A stretch of 64,000 bases of DNA from Bacteroidales bacterium SW299 (GTDB lineage: Bacteria > Bacteroidota > Bacteroidia > Bacteroidales > Bacteroidaceae), in the NCBI GenBank assembly GCA_019550975.1, contig SDWH01000001.1, positions 372,001 to 436,000 of the forward strand. Direction: 5' to 3'. Positions 16,366-24,987 of this stretch are shown piece after piece. Made by a program: the position numbers and the translations under genes. Every line of letters starts with the position of its first letter. Position 1 is the first letter of the stretch. The notes beneath the pieces were generated by a model that worked only from the letters and a program-made list of their open reading frames with translations, was not told the origin of the DNA and did no database searches.

Positions 16366-18363
16366 TTACTTCTTATAGTTCTTCAATCCGGTTTCCAGGA
16401 AGTCCACATACCTGTCAATGTCTTCATCATACGAATAAGACTTGTTCAGCGGCATCCCTTCATTGTCGAGCAAAACATAAAACGGCTGGGCATTCGCTCC
16501 GAATTTGGAACGCTGCAAATAGCTCCATTTATCGCCCACGGTGCGAAGCGTGCGTTCCGTCCCGTTTTCTGTAACCTTGATCGGCTCGGGTAACTTGTCC
16601 TTTTCGTCCACATACAAAGTGATCAGCACATAATCTTCATTGAGCAACTTGCTCACCTTCGGATCCGTCCACACGGCAAGTTCCATTTTGCGGCAGTTCA
16701 CGCAGCCATACCCTGTAAAGTCAATCATCACCGGCTTTCCCTGCTGGCGCGCATACTCCATTCCCGCCTCATAGTCGTAAAACTTAGCATGCACTTCATT
16801 CTTATACAAATTGAAATCCTGCGTCTGCATGGGAGGAGCAAAAGCACTCACGGCCTTTAGCGGAGCGCCCCAAAGCCCGGGCACCATATAAACGGCAAAC
16901 GCCAGCGAAATCAATGCAAGGAAGAAGCGGGGCACGCTGACCTTTGTTTCGTCATCATCGTGCGGGAACTTGATTTTTCCCAGCAGATACAGTCCCAGCA
17001 AAGCGAAAATGACAATCCACAAAGCAAGGAATGTTTCGCGGTCGAGAATCCTCCAGCCGTAAGCCAAGTCGGCAACAGACAAGAACTTCAGCGCAAAGGC
17101 CAGTTCAAGGAAGCCGAGCACGACTTTGATGACATTCATCCAGCCTCCCGATTTCGGCATTGACTTCAGCCACGACGGGAAGAGTGCAAACAAAGTAAAC
17201 GGCAGGGCAAGCGCAATGGCAAATCCAAGCATTCCAAGAGCAGGGGCTATCACGCTGTTCGTTGTTGACACTTCAACCAGAAGGAAACCGATGATCGGTC
17301 CTGTACAGGAGAATGAAACCAGCGACAAGGTAAATGCCATAAGAAATATGCTCAACAGGCCGGTAGTCTGTTCCGCCTTGCTGTCGACGGCATTGCTCCA
17401 TTTCGAAGGCAGGGTGATTTCGAACGCCCCGAAAAACGATGCGGCAAACACAACCAGCATCAGGAAGAAAAAGATATTGAAAACCGCACTTGTCGACAAA
17501 TCATTCAACGCGCTGGCCCCGAAGATCAGTGTAATGGCAAGTCCCAAGGCCACATAAATGACTACAATGGAAGCACCGTATGTGATGGCATCGCGAATGC
17601 CTTTCCTCTTGTCCTTCGTGCGTTTCAAAAAGAAGCTCACCGTCATCGGTATGATAGGCCACACGCAGGGAGTAAACAGAGCCAGAAGACCGCCTACAAA
17701 CCCGGCAAAGAAAATATAAAGCCACGAATAAGATTCCTGACTCACCTGCTCGCCGTAACCGCGCAGTTCATTGATGACCGGTTTCCAGTAATCGTTCCCG
17801 GCATCCGGCCGGACAGCGGGAGTCAGCGGTATCAGGGGAATCTGAGCGGCAACCGCCGTATCTTTCTGCTCTTCCTCAGAAGCAGCAGGCACACTCCTGC
17901 CCTCCGCCTTCCCGGCAAACGAAAAGTCCACATTGGTAGGAGGCAGGCAGTTTTCATCGTTGCAGGCACCGAATTGCAGAAACCCCTTCACATCGTAAGC
18001 TCCGCCTTTCAACTTGAGCTTCTGCGCAAAGACAGCCTTGCTTCCTTCAAAATACTTCACCTGCATTCCGAAAATAGGATCCATCTTTTCAACCACTTTC
18101 CCTCTCGGCTCAAGTTTCCCAGCAAGTTCGGCGCCCGAAATCTGGTCAAGATTGAAAGTGGCAGAGATAGGTCCTCCTTCCGGCAAATCGGTCGAGTAGA
18201 CATGCCATCCGGCTTCTATCGTCCCGGTAAAGACTATTTCTGCCTCATTCTCCGAAAGCGCCTTCCATTCTGTCTTGAACTTTACAGGCTCCTGAATCTG
18301 GGCCACCATCTGCAGACAGCAAATGACCGCCAGAAAACAGCCAACAAATAACCTTCTTCCCAT
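16366..18363 (-). CDS. dsbD: thiol:disulfide interchange protein DsbD family
   Basis: A 665-aa inner-membrane reductant conduit. It carries a signal peptide (ends VAQ, about residue 21), an N-terminal DsbD alpha-type domain (about 25-150), and eight membrane helices (about 210-505). The core Cys are in FTPCVWPIIPM and SFSCTGPIIG. The C-terminal thioredoxin domain (about 530-660) has active site GCVNC. It passes electrons from cytoplasmic thioredoxin to periplasmic thiols. First gene of the operon; a perfect -7 box TATCTTTG lies at 18411-18404. Domain order and length are those of full DsbD. Confidence 0.93.
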   Translation of the reverse strand: MGRRLFVGCFLAVICCLQMVAQIQEPVKFKTEWKALSENEAEIVFTGTIEAGWHVYSTDLPEGGPISATFNLDQISGAELAGKLEPRGKVVEKMDPIFGMQVKYFEGSKAVFAQKLKLKGGAYDVKGFLQFGACNDENCLPPTNVDFSFAGKAEGRSVPAASEEEQKDTAVAAQIPLIPLTPAVRPDAGNDYWKPVINELRGYGEQVSQESYSWLYIFFAGFVGGLLALFTPCVWPIIPMTVSFFLKRTKDKRKGIRDAITYGASIVVIYVALGLAITLIFGASALNDLSTSAVFNIFFFLMLVVFAASFFGAFEITLPSKWSNAVDSKAEQTTGLLSIFLMAFTLSLVSFSCTGPIIGFLLVEVSTTNSVIAPALGMLGFAIALALPFTLFALFPSWLKSMPKSGGWMNVIKVVLGFLELAFALKFLSVADLAYGWRILDRETFLALWIVIFALLGLYLLGKIKFPHDDDETKVSVPRFFLALISLAFAVYMVPGLWGAPLKAVSAFAPPMQTQDFNLYKNEVHAKFYDYEAGMEYARQQGKPVMIDFTGYGCVNCRKMELAVWTDPKVSKLLNEDYVLITLYVDEKDKLPEPIKVTENGTERTLRTVGDKWSYLQRSKFGANAQPFYVLLDNEGMPLNKSYSYDEDIDRYVDFLETGLKNYKK

Positions 18364-18682
18364 AATTATTTTCTATTTTTATTTCCAACTGATTTTTCAG
18401 ACGCAAAGATACAACTTTTAGCAAGACCATAATGTCAAACCTCAATCTTTTATCACCGCTTCCAACAGGCAGAAACGAAGCGATGGCTGCCAGAAAACAA
18501 ATTTTCCGCAGAAGCTAGACAAAAAACATGCGCTGAAGAAGCTATCTCCAGGCTGGAGATACAGTTTTTTTTGCGGAAAACCGCCATTTCCCGGAGCTTT
18601 CTGCCGCTTTCTCAGGATTCACACTTTTCATATTTCAATGGCAGGCCATAACCTCTGATTCCCCTTTGTCCTTTACAAATAC
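18364..18682. repeat. intergenic region with a single copy of the ATCTCCAG palindrome
   Basis: A 319-bp non-coding stretch. Positions 18544-18560 hold ATCTCCAG-G-CTGGAGAT, a perfect 8-bp inverted repeat followed by eight T (18565-18572). It belongs to the same family as the tandem units at 7078-7161. The dsbD -7 box lies at its left end. Nothing else is seen. Confidence 0.7.
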
Positions 18683-18711
18683 AAAAAGCGAGGTCTATAG
18701 CCTCGCTTTTT
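18683..18711. terminator. symmetric terminator after tRNA-Arg
   Basis: AAAAAGCGAGG (18683-18693), 7-nt loop, CCTCGCTTTTT (18701-18711). It works on either strand and sits 1 bp beyond the tRNA-Arg 3' end. Confidence 0.9.
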
Positions 18712-18712
18712 G

Positions 18713-18784
18713 TACGCCCGTGGGGAGTCGAACCCCAATCGAAGGAACCGGAATCCTTTATTCTATCCATTGAACTACGGGCGC
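18713..18784 (-). tRNA. tRNA-Arg (CCG)
   Basis: A 72-nt cloverleaf on the minus strand: acceptor GCGCCCG/CGGGCGT, anticodon stem AAGGA/TCCTT, loop TTCCGGT with anticodon CCG, T arm GGGGTTCGACTCCCC. No encoded CCA. A -7 box TACTTTTG lies at 18818-18811. Confidence 0.95.
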
Positions 18785-18870
18785 AAAAGACATCTTTTTC
18801 AAATGCGGAACAAAAGTACAATTATTCGCGCTTATCTCCTAATTTTTTCACAAAAATATTTTTTCCTGCG

Positions 18871-20373
18871 TCAGAACTGGAAATAAATGAAAGGCTGGAT
18901 GTCACTGCTTTTCACCTGAATAACAAGATAAATCAAGGCAACCAGCACCAAAGCCTGTGCCAAAAGAGGCAGGCGGGTCATTCCACGTCCGCACGCATTC
19001 TGCCAACTGTCAGGACACCAGTGCAGCGCAAAGCCCACTCCCATCAGCACAAAAACCTGCCAATATCCGGCGACAAGCTGCATGAAGAGCTCAGGATGGA
19101 ACGCCGTAAAAATCTGACGTATCATCACGGTAGATGCCTCAAATGTGGAATTGCGGAAAAAAATCCAGCAGAAACACACGAAATGAAACGTAATAACTAC
19201 GGCAAAAAAACGCCGGAGCCCCGAACTGCGGTAGTTTTTCGGACGTCCCAATACACTGCGGAAATATTTGTGTACAGCCAAAGCAGCCCCATGAAGGCCT
19301 CCCCATACAATGAAATTCCACGACGCGCCGTGCCACAGACCGCCCAGCAGCATGGTCAGCATCAAATTGACATAAGTGCGGATTTTTCCTTTCCGGTTCC
19401 CTCCCAATGAAATATACAGGTAGTCCCTCAGCCAGGTAGAAAGTGATATATGCCAGCGGTGCCAGAAATCGGTCACGCTTTCAGCCTTGTAGGGGGAGTT
19501 GAAGTTCAGAGGAAAATGAAAGCCCAACAGCAACGCCAGACCGATAGCCATATCACTGTAGCCGGAAAAGTCGCAATAAATCTGAAGGGCATAGCCATAA
19601 ACGCCGAAAAGGTTCTCCAGACCCGAATAAAGTCCCGGATTGTCAAAAATGCGTTCCACAAAATTGATGCTGATATAGTCAGAAATAACAGCCTTCTTGA
19701 ACAATCCGCTCACAATGAAAAAGATTCCCTGCCCGAACATCTCAGAAGAAACAAACAGCGGACGGCGAATCTGAGGAACAAAATCACGGGCACGGACAAT
19801 CGGCCCTGCCACCAGCTGCGGGAAAAATGACACATAGAACGCATAGTCCAGCAGACTGGAGAGAGGCTTCAGCTCCCTGCGGTATACATCAAGCGTATAA
19901 CTCAACGACTGAAAAGTGAAGAACGAAATCCCCACAGGCAGGAAAATGTCAAGAGGGGTGAAAGTTCCGTTCCAGAGAGGAGCCAGCATCTCATAGAAAA
20001 AGTTCGTATACTTGAAATAGCAGAGCAGCCCGAGATTGATGCACAGGCTGGTGACGACAAGCAGCTTGCGCTTCCAGGGAGTTTCCGTACGCTCCATACG
20101 GTGCGCAAGCAGAAAGTCAGACACCGTAACGATGCCCAGCAGATAAAAATAAACTCCGCTGCTCTTATAATAGAAATAATAAGAAAACAACGTCACAAAC
20201 AGCAGGCGTGCCGTCGTTTTATGACGCAACAGCACATAAACCAGGCTGAATCCTAAAAAAAGGAAAAGGAAAAGTCCGCTGTTAAATATCATCGGCTGGT
20301 GCGGATCATACGTAAGCACGCCGGCCACCTTGCTCCAGTCAATGCCCATCTCCTCCCAATTGAGTTTCCACAT
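18871..20373 (-). CDS. MBOAT-family O-acyltransferase (AlgI-like)
   Basis: A 500-aa polytopic inner-membrane enzyme. AlgI/PatA-type MBOAT proteins move acyl groups from a cytoplasmic donor across the membrane to a periplasmic glycan or peptidoglycan acceptor. The family core is here: FPQLVAGPIVRARDF (about residue 190), YCDFSGYSDMAIGLALLLG (about 268), DFWHRWHISLSTWLRDYLY (about 306) and GGLWHGASWNFIVWGGLHG with the catalytic His (about 342). It is third in a unit with two SGNH hydrolases and overlaps the upstream gene by 35 bp (less if Met9 is the start). The acceptor is unknown. Confidence 0.92.
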   Translation of the reverse strand: MWKLNWEEMGIDWSKVAGVLTYDPHQPMIFNSGLFLFLFLGFSLVYVLLRHKTTARLLFVTLFSYYFYYKSSGVYFYLLGIVTVSDFLLAHRMERTETPWKRKLLVVTSLCINLGLLCYFKYTNFFYEMLAPLWNGTFTPLDIFLPVGISFFTFQSLSYTLDVYRRELKPLSSLLDYAFYVSFFPQLVAGPIVRARDFVPQIRRPLFVSSEMFGQGIFFIVSGLFKKAVISDYISINFVERIFDNPGLYSGLENLFGVYGYALQIYCDFSGYSDMAIGLALLLGFHFPLNFNSPYKAESVTDFWHRWHISLSTWLRDYLYISLGGNRKGKIRTYVNLMLTMLLGGLWHGASWNFIVWGGLHGAALAVHKYFRSVLGRPKNYRSSGLRRFFAVVITFHFVCFCWIFFRNSTFEASTVMIRQIFTAFHPELFMQLVAGYWQVFVLMGVGFALHWCPDSWQNACGRGMTRLPLLAQALVLVALIYLVIQVKSSDIQPFIYFQF

Positions 20374-21310
20374 AATCGTTATACGCTTTTATAATTGCTT
20401 CATGTAATAATAATCCCTGCAGCCTATAGCCGTCGGCCGTAAAATGAATTTTATCCCGCTGGTAATAATGGCCGGCATTCCAATTCCGGCAGGCGAAGCT
20501 TTTTCCGCCAACAATGTCATAAAGGTTCCAGATGGCAAGTCCGTGAGAAGCAGCGTACTCCTTCTGCGTCTGCACAACCAGAGAAGTGCGGGGATTGACC
20601 ACCCGCGGCCCGCGGCGACCGTTCCTGACATAAGCTCCCGGAGGAGTGGTAAGCAAAAACGCCGCATCCGGACATTCCCGACGAATCTGCGACAGCAATG
20701 AATCCATGCTTGCCCGGTGCTCAGACGGAGAATAACGCCGCCCATGAGCTTCGTTCGTTCCGAAAGAGAGGATGACCAGATCCGGATGAAGGCCTGCAAC
20801 TTCACGGATGTTTCCGGGAGTGGAGAAGGTAGAACAGGTGCTGCCGTTCACTCCCAGGATATGATAGACAATGCCGGGAGCCCCGGTTTCATGCGCCAGA
20901 CCCGAAGAACCGTAAGTCACTTTCATGTCAAGCACAGCATCTCCTCCGAAATCTTCCTCCAGAAGCTTGCGTACGACATAGGGATAAATGTGACCGCGCA
21001 CATGGGAATCGCCGATATGCACAATGCGTACCGGGGCATTCATTTGCGAAATCTTCTTCCACAACGGAAACAGTTCTTTCTTCGGATCAGAAATCCGGTT
21101 TTCAAGCGTTTCCCTGAATGCTGAAGGCATCGAGCCGGCAACCGGAATATATTTCATCAGCCGCTGCATCGCAAAACTTCCGTATACCGGACCCGAATTG
21201 CGGTCACGCGGAGGAAGCTGAGGCAACGAGTCTTGCGCCTGCAACGAAGGGCATACGCACATCAGGCACGCCAGCAGACAAGCAATGCATATCCTCCTAT
21301 TCCGCTTCAT
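20339..21310 (-). CDS. secreted SGNH/GDSL hydrolase family protein 1
   Basis: A 323-aa exported protein; the start is set at ATG 21310 (MKRNRRICIAC) to give a normal signal peptide ending LQAQ. ATG 21328 and 21343 are possible alternatives. SGNH blocks are present: block I HIGDSHVRG, block III SFGTNEAHGR, and block V DKIHFTADG with the Asp-His pair. Partners of AlgI-type MBOAT proteins (AlgJ/AlgX, PatB) are SGNH proteins that complete O-acetylation in the periplasm. The position between another SGNH gene and the MBOAT gene, with overlaps on both sides, supports that role here. Confidence 0.87.
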   Translation of the reverse strand: MKRNRRICIACLLACLMCVCPSLQAQDSLPQLPPRDRNSGPVYGSFAMQRLMKYIPVAGSMPSAFRETLENRISDPKKELFPLWKKISQMNAPVRIVHIGDSHVRGHIYPYVVRKLLEEDFGGDAVLDMKVTYGSSGLAHETGAPGIVYHILGVNGSTCSTFSTPGNIREVAGLHPDLVILSFGTNEAHGRRYSPSEHRASMDSLLSQIRRECPDAAFLLTTPPGAYVRNGRRGPRVVNPRTSLVVQTQKEYAASHGLAIWNLYDIVGGKSFACRNWNAGHYYQRDKIHFTADGYRLQGLLLHEAIIKAYNDYVETQLGGDGH

Positions 21311-22643
21311 AGGCCTTACGCTTTTCATATTGCTCCATTCCATACATCAACGCTTCGAACAAGATGCCTGCCAGGTGTTTGCCTCCATGGAAATTGATGT
21401 GGGTATAATCATAATTCGCCATTGCGGGCTTGCTTTCAACCATTCTGACCATGCTTCCTTCGCCCCCCATCGCATCATACATATTCCAGAACGCCACTTT
21501 GGTTTCTGCCGCCAGCAATTGCTGGTAGCGGATAAGGCTTTTCACCTCAGGCATTGTACGCAAATTGCCGTTTTCATCCTTCGATTCCCGATCTCCTACT
21601 CCCACAATCAAAACAGAAGCTTGTGGAAACGCCTGCTTCAGGTAGTTGACCACCCGTGTCATGGCATCCTTATAATAAGCATAATTCGTCAGTCCTCCGG
21701 AAGCCACGTTCAAACCGTATTGGAGAACGATCAGGTCGTATGTCCTCAAGGAGGCATATTGCCTCAGCAACGGAGCAGGAATGCCTCCCAACTGCTGGCC
21801 GCTGCTCCCCCGCGTGCTGAAGTTGTCGAGAATGATGCCTTCTGAAGGATCCATCGTAACCGCATAGAAAACAGGTATCGAATCAAAACGCTCCACTGTC
21901 CAGCGTACAGTACCGATGCGCCCGTTTACCGACAGCTTGCGCAATCCTTCTTGGCCAGCGACACGGAAACGCTGGGGTTCCGTCCCGTTTACCGAGGCGG
22001 CAATGCAAATGGAATCGGAAGCGACAAAATAGCAGGACGAAACGGATGAAGTATCTCCTTTCAATTCAACAAAAGCTCCGGGAGAAGGTATAAAATAATG
22101 GTTTGACAGATCCTGCAACGAACGGTCGAACCGGACAGAATCTGTGATCGAATGGCTGCCCCAACCGCCAAAAGACTGGCGGACGCTTCGGCGGAACCCG
22201 GCAATTCGGGTTGTTACAGGGACATAGCCAACTCCGCTTCCTCCAAAACGTTTTTGAAGCATTTTCCTCAGGTCACCGGTCAGAATATCCGCTTCGATAA
22301 AAGAATCGCCGAAATAAGCAATACGGACAGGCCTGCCCAAAGTCTGCCTGCCGGCAAGCGCTTCATAAAAATGAGCCATACCATGCCCCGTTGAGTCTGC
22401 ATAGTCTTCTATGCACACCATGCCATCCTTGCAGGTATCCACAAAAGCCGGCTTGACCGGAGGAGGAAGCAGCAAGGTATCCGAATCAGCGGGCAATACC
22501 TTGTCGACGCGAATGTCAGAAAGCAAGTCTACCTTACGCAAAGGCTTCCCTCCCACCGACATGGGAGGAAGAAAATGAAGGACAAACAATCCCGACACAA
22601 CCAGCAATGCCAGCAAAAATGTGGCAAGCAACTTATTTTTCAT
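21297..22643 (-). CDS. secreted SGNH/GDSL hydrolase family protein 2
   Basis: A 448-aa exported or membrane-anchored protein; residues 6-26 are a hydrophobic signal or anchor. The SGNH domain starts at about residue 105 with AYFGDSFIEADILTG. Block III is LQYGLNVASGG, with Asn in the expected place, and block V is DYTHINFHGG. The middle (about 150-260) is a beta-rich insertion. It is first in the acyltransferase unit; a -7 box TATCTTTG lies at 22677-22670. It probably works with the downstream SGNH protein and MBOAT on the same acceptor. Confidence 0.85.
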   Translation of the reverse strand: MKNKLLATFLLALLVVSGLFVLHFLPPMSVGGKPLRKVDLLSDIRVDKVLPADSDTLLLPPPVKPAFVDTCKDGMVCIEDYADSTGHGMAHFYEALAGRQTLGRPVRIAYFGDSFIEADILTGDLRKMLQKRFGGSGVGYVPVTTRIAGFRRSVRQSFGGWGSHSITDSVRFDRSLQDLSNHYFIPSPGAFVELKGDTSSVSSCYFVASDSICIAASVNGTEPQRFRVAGQEGLRKLSVNGRIGTVRWTVERFDSIPVFYAVTMDPSEGIILDNFSTRGSSGQQLGGIPAPLLRQYASLRTYDLIVLQYGLNVASGGLTNYAYYKDAMTRVVNYLKQAFPQASVLIVGVGDRESKDENGNLRTMPEVKSLIRYQQLLAAETKVAFWNMYDAMGGEGSMVRMVESKPAMANYDYTHINFHGGKHLAGILFEALMYGMEQYEKRKAYEAE

Positions 22644-22719
22644 GACAAATCCATTCTATAAAAGCGCTGCAAAGATAGAGTAAATTTGGAAAGAAAGCAT
22701 GAAGCAAACCGTTTTTTCG

Positions 22720-22764
22720 CAAAAAGAAAGGTTGCTTCCGGAAAAGCTCTCCGAAAGCAACCTT
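22720..22764 (-). terminator. terminator of the RND-lpxA operon
   Basis: On the minus strand AAGGTTGCTTTCGGA pairs with TCCGGAAGCAACCTT (22764-22728), followed by TCTTTTT. A long stem right after the lpxA-type gene. Confidence 0.88.
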
Positions 22765-22791
22765 CAATATCAATTCAGTGCCGACAACCTG

Positions 22792-23559
22792 TCAACGGAT
22801 AATCCCTAATTTCGAACTTTCTACAAATTCAATGATATGGTTGATTTCCTTGCTGTTGGGCACTTGCTCACGGATACGGATCAGCGCATCGTGCTGCGAC
22901 GTATTCGCCTTGTAAAGAATGCGGTAAGCCTGCGCGATATGCTTGATCAAAGTTTCCGAGAAACCAGCACGCTCCAGCACAATCGTATTGATGCTGTAAA
23001 ATTCAATCGGCTCGTGCGCAGCTACAATGTAAGGAGGAATATCCCTCACGAAACGGCAGCCGCCCTGAACCACTGCATAAGTGCCCAGGCGGGTGTTTCC
23101 CTGCATCAGCACATTCGACGTAAGAATCGAATAGTCTTCAATGATGCAATTGCCGGAAACTTGCGATCCGTTTCCGATGATGCAGCTATTACCTACTTGC
23201 ACGTCATGCGACAAGCGCGCTCCGGTCATGATAAAGTTTCCGTTACCGACCACCGTATCATGCCCTTTATGCGTACCACGGATTATCACTGCGTTCTCTC
23301 GAATCACGTTGTTGTTTCCTACATACGCGCAAGTGTCCTCACCCGTATAAGTGAAATCTTGCGGAACGGCAGCTACCACCGCACCCTGGTAAACGGTATT
23401 TCCGTTTCCCATACGCGCTCCGCTCATCAGGCTGGCATAAGGCATGATCACATTGTCGTCGCCTATCTCAACATTCTTGTCGATATAGGCAAACGGATGA
23501 ACGGTGACGTTTTTTCCGATCTTTGCAGACGGATCAACATAAGCTAAAGGGCTAATCAT
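22792..23559 (-). CDS. LpxA-type acyl-ACP--UDP-N-acetylglucosamine O-acyltransferase
   Basis: A 255-aa left-handed beta-helix protein; the start is at ATG 23559 (ISPLAYVDPSAKIG) by family alignment, although ATG 23565 is also in frame. Hexapeptide repeats run from about residue 8 to 180, then an alpha-helical tail. LpxA makes the first acyl transfer of lipid A synthesis. The catalytic His seems kept as H118 (RLSHDV), but the His three residues before it in E. coli is Arg115 here. It stands alone, without lpxD/lpxC/fabZ, 28 bp behind the efflux outer-membrane gene. It may be a second copy with altered acyl choice. Confidence 0.85.
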   Translation of the reverse strand: MISPLAYVDPSAKIGKNVTVHPFAYIDKNVEIGDDNVIMPYASLMSGARMGNGNTVYQGAVVAAVPQDFTYTGEDTCAYVGNNNVIRENAVIIRGTHKGHDTVVGNGNFIMTGARLSHDVQVGNSCIIGNGSQVSGNCIIEDYSILTSNVLMQGNTRLGTYAVVQGGCRFVRDIPPYIVAAHEPIEFYSINTIVLERAGFSETLIKHIAQAYRILYKANTSQHDALIRIREQVPNSKEINHIIEFVESSKLGIIR

Positions 23560-23587
23560 AGTCATACACAATTATTTTAAGGTTAAA

Positions 23588-24973
23588 TTAATTTCTACCG
23601 CCGCCCAATGCACTGTACAAGGAAACCACGGCCTGTATACGCTGCATATTGTCTGAAACTTCAGTCAACTGGGCACTCAGCAGACTTTGCTGTGCTGTCA
23701 GAATCTCCAGGTAAGTAGCATCACCGCTCTGGAACAAAGCCTTCGTATAAGTCACTGCCTTATCCAGCTGATCTACCTGCTGGCGATCCTGCTCCAGCTT
23801 CTTGTCTTGCGTATCATACAGACGCAAAGCGTTGCTCACTTCCTGTCCAGCTTCCAGAATTGTCTGCTGGTAGTTCATCTGCGCAATCTTCTCTTCAGCC
23901 TTCGACACCTTCAAATTAGCAATAAGCTGTCCGCGATTGAAGATAGGCTGCGCCAGCGAAGCCACAGCACTTAATATAGCCTTTCCGGGATTGACAATCG
24001 AACTTCCGGCACTGTTGGTCCATCCGGCCGTACCGCTGATTGTAATGCTCGGATAAAAAGCAGAACGTGCCTGATTTGTAGTATAATAAGCGCTTGCCAG
24101 AGTCATTTCGGCAACTTTCACATCCGGACGGTTTTCCAGCAACTGCAAGGGAACTCCTACCATGAGTTCATCCGGCATTACCTGTTCCTCCAGTGTGCTT
24201 CGGTCAATCTGCTGGGGAGTCTTTGCCAGCAAGATGCAAAGCGAATTTTCAGTTTCGCGCACCTGACGCTGCAAGTCCAGCAAAGAAGCCTGCACCTGAT
24301 GATAAGCAGCGCGAATCTGTGCTACTCCTGCTTCGGTAGTCATGCCGGCAATCTTCATCGCTTCCATCGTACGTACATTCTCCTTGTATATAGCTACCGT
24401 TTCAGAAGTGATCTGCACTTGACGGTCAAGCATCAGCAGCGAGTAGTATGTATTGGCAATGCCGCAAATAATCTGCGAACGGACAGACTGCTGAGTATAC
24501 TGGCTCTGCAAATAAGCCGCACGCTGTCCGCGTTTCGCATTCAGCAACTTTCCGAACAGATCAATTTCCCAGCTTGCGGCAACCGGAATCTGATACGTCT
24601 GGCTTGGCTTCATCTTGTCAAAACTGCTCAACGTTCCCTGCGGAGCAAAGTTTATGGAAGGCAAATAAGACAGTTTGGCTGCGGTAAGCATCGCTTTCGC
24701 CTCTTCCACACGGAGAATGGCGGCCTGCAAATCCACATTGCTGGCAAGTCCTTCCTCTATCAAAGCCTGCAGTTTCGGATCACGGAACACTTCCTTCCAC
24801 GGAAGATTACCCATATTCGCCGTATCGGTAACAGCCAGCGTGTCCGTTTCTGATACCGGGTCACGATAGATGCCTGAAGCATCTATCGTTTCCGGACGAT
24901 CATAAGCTCTGTAGATGTGGCAGCTGCTCATCATAGCAGCTACACACATCATTCCTATTATCTGTTTCTTCAT
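23588..24973 (-). CDS. RND efflux outer-membrane factor (OprM/NodT type lipoprotein)
   Basis: A 461-aa TolC-like channel. The signal peptide has a lipobox ending MSSC (Cys18). Two outer-membrane efflux repeats follow (about 60-245 and 265-455), with helical heptads and the typical ENRPDVKVAEMTL segment near residue 282. It forms the outer-membrane exit of the tripartite pump whose permease and adaptor genes lie just upstream; the gap to the permease gene is 14 bp. Confidence 0.94.
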   Translation of the reverse strand: MKKQIIGMMCVAAMMSSCHIYRAYDRPETIDASGIYRDPVSETDTLAVTDTANMGNLPWKEVFRDPKLQALIEEGLASNVDLQAAILRVEEAKAMLTAAKLSYLPSINFAPQGTLSSFDKMKPSQTYQIPVAASWEIDLFGKLLNAKRGQRAAYLQSQYTQQSVRSQIICGIANTYYSLLMLDRQVQITSETVAIYKENVRTMEAMKIAGMTTEAGVAQIRAAYHQVQASLLDLQRQVRETENSLCILLAKTPQQIDRSTLEEQVMPDELMVGVPLQLLENRPDVKVAEMTLASAYYTTNQARSAFYPSITISGTAGWTNSAGSSIVNPGKAILSAVASLAQPIFNRGQLIANLKVSKAEEKIAQMNYQQTILEAGQEVSNALRLYDTQDKKLEQDRQQVDQLDKAVTYTKALFQSGDATYLEILTAQQSLLSAQLTEVSDNMQRIQAVVSLYSALGGGRN

Positions 24974-24987
24974 TATTGTCTTGTCAT

